Virus record (IMG/VR): IMGVR_UViG_3300049595_005447
Span: 1 to 25,710 of that record
Origin: a virus
Length of the DNA: 25,710 nt
Strand: one strand, 5' to 3'
Position numbers and translations under genes: made by a program
The notes under the pieces: model-generated
The model's database searches: none
What the model was told of the DNA's origin: nothing
The model's input: only the letters and a program-made list of their open reading frames with translations
Part shown: piece by piece, positions 5,293 through 11,834 of the stretch
Layout: every line of letters begins with the position of its first letter
How positions within the stretch are numbered: position 1 is the first letter of the stretch

Positions 5293-5365
5293 TGGCGGGG
5301 GCGGGAATCGAACCCGCTCATTGACGGCTTATGAGGCCGCTGCCTTCCCACCTGGCTCCCCCGCG
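5293..5365 (-). tRNA. tRNA-Met(CAT), canonical T-loop
   Basis: Anticodon loop CTCATAA, T-loop TTCGATT, D-loop with GG. The 5' end CGCGGGG resembles initiator tRNA, with C1 unpaired to position 72. The 3' end register is uncertain by 1-2 nt. Confidence 0.75.
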
Positions 5366-5376
5366 ATTTGAAGAAA

Positions 5377-5450
5377 TGGCACGGCGTCTCGGTGCTGCCC
5401 CGAGCCCGCAAGGTTTTGGAGACCAAGCTGCGCAAGCTGGCGCCCGCCGT
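5377..5450 (-). tRNA. tRNA-Trp(CCA)
   Basis: Anticodon loop CTCCAAA with a weak (3-pair) stem, D-stem GCGC/GCGC with loop CAGCTT, T-loop GGCAGCA, G73 as in Trp, CCA encoded. Confidence 0.8.
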
Positions 5451-5468
5451 GTTGTGGGTATTTGAAAG

Positions 5469-5542
5469 TGGTGCGGTCAGCCGGAATTGCACCGGCATCG
5501 CCTGATTGGCATTCAGGCATCCTGCTCTTGGACGATGACCGC
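5469..5542 (-). tRNA. tRNA-Gly(GCC), first gene of the array
   Basis: Perfect acceptor GCGGTCA, anticodon stem CCTGA/TCAGG with loop ATGCCAA, D-loop AAGAGCA, T-loop TGCAATT. CCA encoded. Most promoter-proximal tRNA if the array is read on minus. Confidence 0.88.
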
Positions 5543-5548
5543 AAATGG

Positions 5549-5576
5549 GCGGCGCGGGTTGTGACACCCGCGCCGC
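5549..5576. other. Perfect 11-bp GC-rich hairpin at the head of the tRNA array
   Basis: GCGGCGCGGGT pairs with ACCCGCGCCGC around TGTGAC. There is no T-run on either side, so it is not a standard terminator. It lies between the inverted repeat and the first tRNA and would be in the leader of the array transcript. Confidence 0.7.
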
Positions 5577-5577
5577 A

Positions 5578-5627
5578 TACGACAAAAAGAACAAACACCG
5601 CTGCCAACTCGGAACTTGAGTTCGCAC
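5578..5627 (-). repeat. Right copy of the ~49-bp inverted repeat
   Basis: Mirror of 945-993: TACGAC, a 5-A run, GAACAAACACCGCTG, then an AACTCGGA segment. It lies just upstream of the tRNA array. Read on minus it holds TTGGCA and T-rich sequence that might act as a promoter for the array, but no convincing -35/-10 pair with normal spacing is seen. Confidence 0.8.
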
Positions 5628-5639
5628 CCGCAGGATGAT

Positions 5640-5871
5640 TTCACGGCGGTTGTTTCGGTGTTTCAGGCACACCTCCCGATGCATGATGGATAGTCATGCG
5701 AAGCCTCTGGACTGGAAAAGTCAGGGCGAGGAATCAGACAATACAGACCCGCTAGCTAGTCATCGTAAGATTGACTGGCTTGACAGTTACTCCGTGAGCT
5801 GCCACCGTTTGTGCGGTTACTAACTCACAGGCGTCTCCGCTAGGGACTTATCTGGATTGGTGACCGATTCC
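5640..5871 (+). ncRNA. Possible structured RNA upstream of a terminator
   Basis: No protein gene is supported here. The segment folds into several local stems: AGTCATC with GATTGACT near 5757-5778, and CCGTGAG with CTCACAGG enclosing ACCG/CGGT near 5792-5832. It is followed at once by a strong intrinsic terminator on plus. It is not recognised as tmRNA, RNase P or 6S RNA. Boundaries are approximate, and the promoter-side repeat at 5578 could feed it. Confidence 0.35.
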
Positions 5872-5908
5872 GCCCCGTCGTCAGTTACAGCTGGCGGCGG
5901 GGCTTTTA
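5872..5908 (+). terminator. Rho-independent terminator
   Basis: A 13-bp stem, GCCCCGTCGTCAG with CTGGCGGCGGGGC (G-U pairs allowed), loop TTACAG, then TTTT. A clear intrinsic terminator for plus-strand transcription leaving the non-coding region. Confidence 0.8.
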
Positions 5909-5965
5909 TCGCCCACGTTGTGGTTCAAATGTGTTGGTCGATCAGTATGGTTGCTTTTGGTTTGT

Positions 5966-5981
5966 GCGGCCGTCTGGCCGC
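5966..5981. other. Short perfect hairpin
   Basis: GCGGCC and GGCCGC pair around GTCT. No T-run on either side. Function unknown. Confidence 0.4.
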
Positions 5982-6014
5982 GGTTTGGAAAAGTGGTGAG
6001 TCACCCGGAAACGA

Positions 6015-6049
6015 AGAACCCTGCTTGCTTATCAGGCGAGCAGGGTTCT
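6015..6049. terminator. Long hairpin, possible bidirectional terminator
   Basis: Arms AGAACCCTGCTTGC and GCGAGCAGGGTTCT pair over 14 bp with one T-G, around loop TTATCAG. T-richness is modest on minus (TTCGTTT follows) and absent on plus. It lies between the minus-strand late genes and the tRNA array, so it could stop transcription leaving the glycosyltransferase gene. Confidence 0.5.
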
Positions 6050-6382
6050 CGAAAATCGATGATCTGTTGGATCGTGAACTACCTGCCTGCCTCCTTGGTA
6101 TGGTCTTCGTTTGCGGAACTCGGCTGCGTGACGCCGAACCCGGATCCGGGTTTGCCAATACGCAGGAACATACCCGCGCAACGCAACCATGCGGTTGCTT
6201 GCGAGTGCCTTGAATATGTTCTTAACGAGTTCATTGGTGATGAAGGTATGGCTCAGTAAGTCAGTGTTCTCTGCGAGTCAACAGGAAAGTTTGAATAGTT
6301 GGTAAGATTCTTTGATGAACACAGACTTACTCAGCCGCTAACACCCGAATGGCTTGGGAGTTTCAGGCGTTTTTGCGAAAGT
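6050..6382. other. Non-coding stretch downstream of the late operon
   Basis: Reading frames here are short and resemble no known protein. AACCCGGATCCGGGTT at 6138-6153 is a small perfect palindrome. No tRNA, promoter or repeat could be supported. Confidence 0.4.
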
Positions 6383-7123
6383 TCATTTATTCAGGCGCGG
6401 CTGTCGGCGATGGCCCTCCCAGTTTTCGCCAAGCGTTGGTGCCCGTGCGCAGAGATGGTGGCAGATGACCGTGGGCAGATGGCGGCGGTGCTCGGTGGCC
6501 CATTGCTCGGCGAACATCACGTCGTCGTGCGCCGCCGTGCCGAGCGAATATGGGTAGGGCTTCTGGGCGTGCGCGTGCCAGAGTTGGAAGAACCCGATGG
6601 GCACGTAGCCGCGCAGCGCATCGACGTAGCGCGGGGAGAGCGGGCGATGGTGCTGCGGCGAGATGAACGCGCCGCAGGCGTGCTGCGGATCGCGGGCGCG
6701 GGTCGCACGCAGTTCCTCGTGGCCGATCACGTCGCACCGGTCCGCACCGTAGATGCAGGTTGGATCGAGATGCGTGTGGTTGAAGAGCAGGCGGCGGAAG
6801 TTGTCGGGCAGCGCGATGTCGGCATCGAGATGCAGCCGCCAGCCATGATACTGGAACCGGCTCAGGCCCGCGTTGATGGCCGCGCCCTTGTTGAAGGTGC
6901 GCCCGTTCTTTTTGAACAGATCGGTCTGGACGCAGGTGGCTCCGTGCTTGTGCGCGACGGCCTGGGTACGACGGTCGTCGTGGCTGGTCACGACGATCAT
7001 CGTGTCGAGATGCGGATGATTCAGCGCGAGGGTGGCATCGAGCAGATCGTCGAATCCGACGCACGCGGTGACGGCTTCCAGCCGGAGGGATTCCGGCCCG
7101 TGAGGCAGGGCGTAGGGGTTCAT
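6383..7123 (-). CDS. GT-A fold glycosyltransferase (family 2-like)
   Basis: A 246-residue protein beginning MNPYALPHGPESL; a longer reading frame upstream lies inside the preceding gene, and the ATG at 7123 overlaps that gene's stop as ATGA. Visible features are an N-terminal Rossmann-like half with MIVVTSHDD, TDLFKKNGRTFNKGAAINAGL (nucleotide-sugar site), the DxD metal motif in LHLDADIALP, and a C-terminal AHDDVMFAEQW segment. Enzymes of this type move a sugar from a nucleotide-sugar to an acceptor. In a phage late operon the target could be virion protein, host surface or DNA; nothing here decides. It is the last gene of the late operon. Confidence 0.8.
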   Translation of the reverse strand: MNPYALPHGPESLRLEAVTACVGFDDLLDATLALNHPHLDTMIVVTSHDDRRTQAVAHKHGATCVQTDLFKKNGRTFNKGAAINAGLSRFQYHGWRLHLDADIALPDNFRRLLFNHTHLDPTCIYGADRCDVIGHEELRATRARDPQHACGAFISPQHHRPLSPRYVDALRGYVPIGFFQLWHAHAQKPYPYSLGTAAHDDVMFAEQWATEHRRHLPTVICHHLCARAPTLGENWEGHRRQPRLNK

Positions 7124-7737
7124 CCCCGGACGTAGCGGCCCGCGCCGGGCAGGCGAAAGCTGACTTTGAACGCGACCCGGTTGCACCGGATGTCTTCAAG
7201 CGACGAACCGAGCGCGAGGCACGCGGCGGGCGTCAGGTCGATGCCGGCGGGCTCGGGATCATTCGGCGGCGGTGCCGATGGGCCGTTATCGACCAGTTCG
7301 ACCGTGATGGTTTTGCCGCCGCGCGTGACCGCGACCTTGGTGAGCCACGGGAGCCCCGGCACTTTCGGAAATGCGGAGCCGCGCGTGGACCGGCGTGCCT
7401 CGCTCACCGGCAGGGCGCAGCCCATCAGCCCGGGATGGTCCTTCGTGCTCTTGCCGCTGGAGCACTCGCCATTGTCATCCGGGTCGCGAACCCCGAGCGC
7501 CGTGTCCCAGCCGAAAACGGTAGCAATGGCGTCCGGCACAACGATGTCGTCGCCTTCACGATAGACTTTGAGAAAACGCCACTCCGGTTCCGAGGGCAGG
7601 AGCACGCGCGCATCAGCCGGTGGTCGTTCGCCGATGATCGCGAGGTGGATGGCGTCCCACGTTTTTGGACCGGCCTTGCCGTCAACGGTTACGCCGACTT
7701 TGGCCTGCACGGCACGAATGGTGGCATCGAGATTCAT
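7120..7737 (-). CDS. Peptidoglycan-binding and DPBB (RlpA-like) protein, likely endolysin/cell-wall hydrolase
   Basis: 205 residues starting MNLDATIRAVQAKVG. The N-terminal ~35 residues match a peptidoglycan-binding domain (VTVDGKAGPKTWDAI). The C-terminal part (about 130-190) resembles a double-psi beta-barrel as in RlpA: TVELVDNGPSAP, then IDLTPAACLALG, with the Asp-Asn-Gly-Pro turn where RlpA has DRGPF. RlpA-type domains include lytic transglycosylases, so a wall-degrading role in lysis is likely. The start overlaps the stop of the small lipoprotein gene (ATGA), and a GGGGG run lies about 9 nt upstream. Upstream in-frame extension to 7932 is rejected because it covers that lipoprotein. Catalytic activity is inferred. 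Confidence 0.72.
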   Translation of the reverse strand: MNLDATIRAVQAKVGVTVDGKAGPKTWDAIHLAIIGERPPADARVLLPSEPEWRFLKVYREGDDIVVPDAIATVFGWDTALGVRDPDDNGECSSGKSTKDHPGLMGCALPVSEARRSTRGSAFPKVPGLPWLTKVAVTRGGKTITVELVDNGPSAPPPNDPEPAGIDLTPAACLALGSSLEDIRCNRVAFKVSFRLPGAGRYVRG

Positions 7738-7913
7738 TTCGCGTAGCCCCCTTTCTTCGGCAGCGTGAATTCGACGGCCCCGGCGCCGTATTTTGGATTC
7801 TGATACTCGAGGCGCATCGGCGCACCGCAGCCGGCGAAAATCAGCGCGAGCGCCACGATGAGGAGAATACCGAGGACGAGTCGGAGTGAATGGAAGAGGG
7901 GATCGTGCTTCAT
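7734..7913 (-). CDS. Small lipoprotein, possible spanin-like subunit
   Basis: A 59-residue protein starting MKHDPLFHSLRLV. A hydrophobic segment (LGILLIVALALIFAGC) ends in a lipobox-like sequence with Cys at about residue 29, suggesting signal peptidase II processing and membrane anchoring. The mature part is about 31 residues. It lies immediately before the peptidoglycan-binding protein with an ATGA overlap, the position expected for an outer-membrane spanin or lysis accessory protein. No partner inner-membrane spanin is seen nearby, so the lysis role is inference. Confidence 0.72.
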   Translation of the reverse strand: MKHDPLFHSLRLVLGILLIVALALIFAGCGAPMRLEYQNPKYGAGAVEFTLPKKGGYAK

Positions 7914-7928
7914 GCCTCGCCGCCCGCG

Positions 7929-8651
7929 TCAACTGGCGGGCAGCAGGAGCGGCAGTTGGGCAGGTGCGAGCAGTTTGTCCTTTTTGCGCAGATTCTCCTC
8001 AACGCGGAGGGGCTGGAGGTTGAGGTAGTGGAAGCAGAGTCGCTGCTGGCGCTCGTCGGTCAGATCAAACTTCGCGCACGGGATGATGTGGTCGATGTGC
8101 CAGACACGGCCGTGGTTGGCCCACGTCATGCCATACTTAAACTGCCGCTCAAGGTGGCGACGAAGTTCGGCCAACGAGCAGCCGACGTATTCGATGGTGC
8201 GATCGCTTTTTTGCGCGCGAGATCGCTTTAGGCACGCCTTGAGGCGACTGCGCAAGTTCCTCATGATCGCGAAGGATGGGCATTCTTTGACGCGGTTCCG
8301 GTGCCACTCGCGAATTCGCGCGAGTCGGCGCGCATTTCGAACCGGGTCGCCCTTGCACCGGTAGTATGAAGCAAGCGCTTCAGCCCGCCTCTTGTTGACT
8401 TTGGCGAGGTTCTGCCTCGCCCGCTCATAGCAACGCTTCGAATACTTGCGTTTGAGCGTCCGCCAAGCTGGGTCTTTGCTACGTCGTCGTGCATATTCCC
8501 GCGCCCATTCTCGACTGGCTTTCTGAAACGTCGGCTTTGCCTTTTGGCGCTCCTTGCTGCGGCGACTGATCGCCCGCACCTTCTCGGGATTGTTGCGGCG
8601 CCAGCGCCTGTGGTATTCGCGGTTATAGGCCCGAAGTTCCTCCTTGGTCAC
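7929..8651 (-). CDS. HNH endonuclease next to the terminase
   Basis: 240 residues from a GTG start that overlaps the terL 3' end by 29 nt. The first ~150 residues are very rich in Arg and Lys and probably bind DNA. The HNH motif is WHIDHIIPCAKFDL at about 184-197, followed by LNLQPL with the Asn and a terminal RKKDKLLAP. HNH proteins beside terminase genes assist packaging-related cleavage in some phages; others are homing endonucleases. The basic N-terminus with repeated WARExARRR-like segments would fit either. Family secure, role open. Confidence 0.85.
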   Translation of the reverse strand: MTKEELRAYNREYHRRWRRNNPEKVRAISRRSKERQKAKPTFQKASREWAREYARRRSKDPAWRTLKRKYSKRCYERARQNLAKVNKRRAEALASYYRCKGDPVRNARRLARIREWHRNRVKECPSFAIMRNLRSRLKACLKRSRAQKSDRTIEYVGCSLAELRRHLERQFKYGMTWANHGRVWHIDHIIPCAKFDLTDERQQRLCFHYLNLQPLRVEENLRKKDKLLAPAQLPLLLPAS

Positions 8652-10446
8652 TCTCGACCGGGGGTGTCAATTCCGACTCGGCTCCGATGAGCTTGAGCAT
8701 CGTCGCCGCGCACACCTGCATGACCTCACAGTCGAAAAAATGCTGAGGCCGCTTGCCGATACGCTCCCAGAGCCATTTGCCTGATTTTTTCACGCGCTGC
8801 TCGCCTTCCATCTGCGTGAGGTAATCGTCGTCGATGTCGCTGGGCACTTCCCACGTCCCTCCGCGCTCCGGGTTCTGATTGCGCCGCACCCGCGCGAGTG
8901 CGTCCTTGATGTTTAGCGCACTGAAGTAGTGGACGAAGCAGTGCCGGTTGTGGCCGAGCACGACCTTACGCCGGGGCGAGTAGAAACGCTGCACGCTCTT
9001 CCCGCTCCTAGTGCGGTGGACGAACGTCGCGCGCCGGTCGCCCATCAGCGCGACCCAGCCACGCTTGGCACATTCGCGATACACGTCGTAGGTCGCATAG
9101 CCCGCATCAAGAAAGACGAGGCTCGGATGCACGTCGAAGCGCGTTTGTAATGCATCGACGTCCTCAAAGGTGAGCAAGCGTTCGTTCCAGATTAGTCGGG
9201 ACGAACCGGTCGCACTCCACAAGCGCACGACCGCGAAAACGTGATCCATCTGGCAGTCCACGGTGAGGATGCGCAGAGGAGCCACGATGTCGCCCGGCTC
9301 GTAGGGCGCGGCGACAATCTGGCCGCGCGCGTTCACGCCGGCCTCGTCGTCCCACAGTTCGCCTTTGCGATAGCCGCCGCGTGTGATCTCCAGCTTGTAG
9401 TCTTCCTCATACTCGCGCCACGGCTGGGCCAGGCGTTTCTGGAAAAACTGCTTCAGCGTGCTGATGTCGCCACGGCGGGCAATGGCTTTGGCCCGCAGAT
9501 ACAGCTCCGCGAGCGCGCCCCAGCTCATCGTGCTGAGGCTGTTCCAGTGGAAACCGACATTTTCCTTCGCGGCGCGCGGGTTCTGGGCGACGAAACGGCC
9601 GGTGGCGTTCAGCTCGCGCCTGATGCGGTCGCTGTCATCGAAGTAGAAATTGCACGACACGCAGCGCATAGCCGCCGTGCGCCGCACCTCGGCAAAATCC
9701 CATTCGCCGTTTTCGTCGCGGGCCGTTTTGGACCATTCGACCTGCTCCCAACTCCACGGCTGGCGCGTGTGGCAATGCGGGCACTCGAAGGTCCACTCGC
9801 GCATGTCGGTCGTCTGGAACTTGCGGTCGAAATCGTCGCCCTCCTCCCCGCCCTGGCTCATCCAGATGCACTTGCCCAGCCAGCCGAAGGCGGTGACGCG
9901 CGCCTCGGCCTCGGCCATGTGGCCCTGCGGATAGGACCAGCATTCGTCGGCGAAGATCCAGCGGATCGAGCGCCGCTGCAGGTTCGTTTTGTTGTGCGCT
10001 CCCAGCACCCAGAGCGTCATACCGTTGGCGAAGTGGATCGTGGCCGTGCGTTTCTTGTGGCGGTCGCGCGGGAAGAGCCGGGTCACCGGCTCGCATTCCT
10101 CGAAGAGCTTGTGCAGCCGGGACTCGGCCTGGTCCTTGGCGTCGTCGTCCGTTTCGTTGAGCCAGAGCGTCGGGCCGGGTAGATTGGCGATCACGTAGCA
10201 CAGGGCCAGCTCGGCGGCCGTGGTCTTGGAGGATTGCACCGAGGCGAGGATGCAGACCTGGCGCACGGCGGGATCGACAATGGTTTCGAGCGGCTCGCGG
10301 ATGTGGGGCGAGTTCTCGATGCGAAACCGCCCGGGGATCGGCGAATACGGAATCGCCGCGATATGCCGGTGCGCCCAGAGCCACGGAGGCGAGCGATCCG
10401 GCGGACGCCAGGCGTCGCGCCAAATGCCATCCAACAACGCGCTCAT
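8623..10446 (-). CDS. terL: Terminase large subunit, GpA (lambda-like) family
   Basis: 607 residues, a normal length for the GpA family. It is the DNA-packaging motor: an ATPase that translocates DNA into the prohead, plus a nuclease. Visible motifs: Walker A variant ASVQSSKTTAAE (about 69-80), Walker B WIFADECW (163-170), a zinc-ribbon-like pair CPHC and CVSC, and the nuclease block beginning TVDCQMDH (about 397) with an Asp-containing FLDAGYATYDVY further on. The start overlaps the stop of terS (ATGA), so the two are probably coupled. Best marker of phage identity in the window. Confidence 0.96.
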   Translation of the reverse strand: MSALLDGIWRDAWRPPDRSPPWLWAHRHIAAIPYSPIPGRFRIENSPHIREPLETIVDPAVRQVCILASVQSSKTTAAELALCYVIANLPGPTLWLNETDDDAKDQAESRLHKLFEECEPVTRLFPRDRHKKRTATIHFANGMTLWVLGAHNKTNLQRRSIRWIFADECWSYPQGHMAEAEARVTAFGWLGKCIWMSQGGEEGDDFDRKFQTTDMREWTFECPHCHTRQPWSWEQVEWSKTARDENGEWDFAEVRRTAAMRCVSCNFYFDDSDRIRRELNATGRFVAQNPRAAKENVGFHWNSLSTMSWGALAELYLRAKAIARRGDISTLKQFFQKRLAQPWREYEEDYKLEITRGGYRKGELWDDEAGVNARGQIVAAPYEPGDIVAPLRILTVDCQMDHVFAVVRLWSATGSSRLIWNERLLTFEDVDALQTRFDVHPSLVFLDAGYATYDVYRECAKRGWVALMGDRRATFVHRTRSGKSVQRFYSPRRKVVLGHNRHCFVHYFSALNIKDALARVRRNQNPERGGTWEVPSDIDDDYLTQMEGEQRVKKSGKWLWERIGKRPQHFFDCEVMQVCAATMLKLIGAESELTPPVESDQGGTSGL

Positions 10447-11054
10447 TTCCGCGCGGCGTCCGTAGCCCCGTGCAGCAGTTCGTAAAATTCGATCACGAAC
10501 CGCTCCAGTTCCTCGCGGATGCCGTGGGCGTCCTTGCCGGAAAGCACGGGCGGCATTTCATCAAGGAGCCGGGCTTCGAGCAGCGCCCGCGCACGGCTGA
10601 TCTGGGCGATCCATTCCTTTTTCACCTGCTCCACCGCCACGAAGTCACCCCGGCGGACGGCCAGCCGCAGCTCGCGCTCCTCCACCTCGGCGAGCAGCTT
10701 CCGGGCTTTGAGCGCCTGCTGAACGTCCGGGGTTTCCTCGCCGCCCTTGAGTCCGCGCGCCCGCATGAACTCCCGCCACTTGGCCACGTCATGCAGGCCG
10801 TTGGCCTCGGGCTTAGGCGCGTCCTCGAATTTCTTCCACCCGTTGATCGTCTGCCGGCTGACCTTCAGCGCCACCGCCAGCTCGACGAAGTTGCGCACGT
10901 AGGCCGGGCCGTCGCCGCCCGCGCCCGAGGCCATCGACTGCAACATCGCCCGCTCGGTGCGGTTGATCTTCCCGCCCGCCTGCACACGTTTGACGAGATT
11001 GGCGAAGTCGCGGTTGAGCAGCTTCTTGGCGATGTCCGGTGGGATGGCGTCCAT
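10443..11054 (-). CDS. terS: Terminase small subunit-like protein
   Basis: 203 residues. An N-terminal basic region is followed by a helix-turn-helix (VELAVALKVSRQTINGWKKF, about 57-76) like Nu1-type small terminases that recognise the packaging site. A long charged helical region follows (ARKLLAEVEERELRLAVRRGDFVAVEQV), resembling the oligomerisation part, with LRRGDFV-like wording common in this family. It directly precedes terL with an ATGA overlap. A GC-rich GCGGGG lies just upstream of the start. Confidence 0.85.
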   Translation of the reverse strand: MDAIPPDIAKKLLNRDFANLVKRVQAGGKINRTERAMLQSMASGAGGDGPAYVRNFVELAVALKVSRQTINGWKKFEDAPKPEANGLHDVAKWREFMRARGLKGGEETPDVQQALKARKLLAEVEERELRLAVRRGDFVAVEQVKKEWIAQISRARALLEARLLDEMPPVLSGKDAHGIREELERFVIEFYELLHGATDAARK

Positions 11055-11124
11055 GCCCCGCGCCGGGCGTCAACGGCCCACAGTTCATGCCGACACGAAC
11101 ATTCGCCACGCCGGCCGCTCAATA

Positions 11125-11610
11125 CTATGGCGATTTCAGGGCGCGGGACAGCGCCTCCCTCGGTGCATGATATTCGTTTCGCGAAAACAGAAGTCCGTTC
11201 AGCCGATCCTCCACCTTGTTCCAGTCGGAATGTTCGTTCAGGTGCTCGATCTCCAGTCGCGCGTGTTCTCGCGCTTCGTTCATTGTGCCGATCAGGCTGC
11301 GGTCGCTCCGGCGCAGGACGATGATGGTCTGAGTGTGTGTGTCGAGCACACCGCCCGCTTCTTCAAAAATGCGTGCCGCCCGTCGCAGGAAAACGCCGAG
11401 GAACTGATCAAATGAACGGATTCCTTTCAGCGGCAGCACGACCATCGAGAGAGTGGTGTCGTTCATCACCAAGCCGCACTGCCCTTCATGCGATTGGAAA
11501 ATGTCCGCAGTCCATGAATCAAGCCACCCAAGGTGCAACGGGCGGAGATCCGGAAACGATACCGGGCAATTCAGGCGTTTCGCGAATTTGGCTGAAACAT
11601 TGAGGACCAT
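11125..11610 (-). CDS. DUF6933-like protein
   Basis: 161 residues starting MVLNVSAKFAKRL. The pattern (N-terminal LNVSAKFAKRL, then LGWLDSWTADIF, then CGLVMNDTTLSMVVLPLKG, then a helical segment around FLRRAARIFEEAGG) matches the DUF6933 family as I recall it; function unknown. The ATG shares its A with the TAA stop of the XRE gene (TAATG), so it is translationally coupled to a DNA-binding regulator. Such an arrangement resembles toxin-antitoxin pairs, but no toxin activity can be read from the sequence. A longer upstream frame is rejected because it runs across the XRE gene. Confidence 0.7.
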   Translation of the reverse strand: MVLNVSAKFAKRLNCPVSFPDLRPLHLGWLDSWTADIFQSHEGQCGLVMNDTTLSMVVLPLKGIRSFDQFLGVFLRRAARIFEEAGGVLDTHTQTIIVLRRSDRSLIGTMNEAREHARLEIEHLNEHSDWNKVEDRLNGLLFSRNEYHAPREALSRALKSP

Positions 11611-11834
11611 TACCGCTGCTTTCTGCGTTGTGGCTTCGCCTTCCCCAACGCTCCGCCGTGCTGAATGATCTGGAGCATCGCACCCAGACCAAACCCCTGC
11701 GGCATCGCGCGTTCCTGCTCCCAGTTCTCCAGCGAGCGCCGCGACACGCCGAGCCGGTCCGCAGCCTCCTGCTGCGTGTAGTTGTTCTGCTCGCGCCACG
11801 CGACGAGCGTTTTTGCGAAGTCACGATGTTTCAT
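11610..11834 (-). CDS. XRE-family helix-turn-helix regulator
   Basis: 74 residues starting MKHRDFAKTLVAWREQ. A complete HTH_3-type domain is visible: YTQQEAADRLGVSRRSLENWEQ with the typical turn GVSRR, followed by MPQGFGLGAML. The start overlaps the stop of the DUF429 gene (ATGA) and the stop overlaps the next start (TAATG), so all three are one transcriptional unit. It may autoregulate this cassette; no operator is identified. Confidence 0.88.
   Translation of the reverse strand: MKHRDFAKTLVAWREQNNYTQQEAADRLGVSRRSLENWEQERAMPQGFGLGAMLQIIQHGGALGKAKPQRRKQR

Noticed and set aside
2036-5542. CRISPR array, suggested by regularly spaced similar blocks
   Set aside because: The blocks are tRNA genes with different anticodons and cloverleaf pairing, not identical direct repeats with unique spacers.
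5578-5660. A further tRNA upstream of Gly(GCC), suggested by GAGTTCGCACCC
   Set aside because: The flanking bases do not form a T-stem and there is no anticodon arm.
5635-5823. 62-residue plus-strand protein
   Set aside because: No ribosome-binding site, no domain resemblance, and the region is stem-rich and ends at a terminator.
5640-5871. tmRNA, RNase P RNA or 6S RNA in the non-coding region
   Set aside because: No tag reading frame, tRNA-like end, or conserved RNase P or 6S sequence was found.
9241-10182. 313-residue plus-strand frame opposite terL
   Set aside because: Antisense shadow; the minus strand has Walker A/B and zinc-site motifs of TerL.
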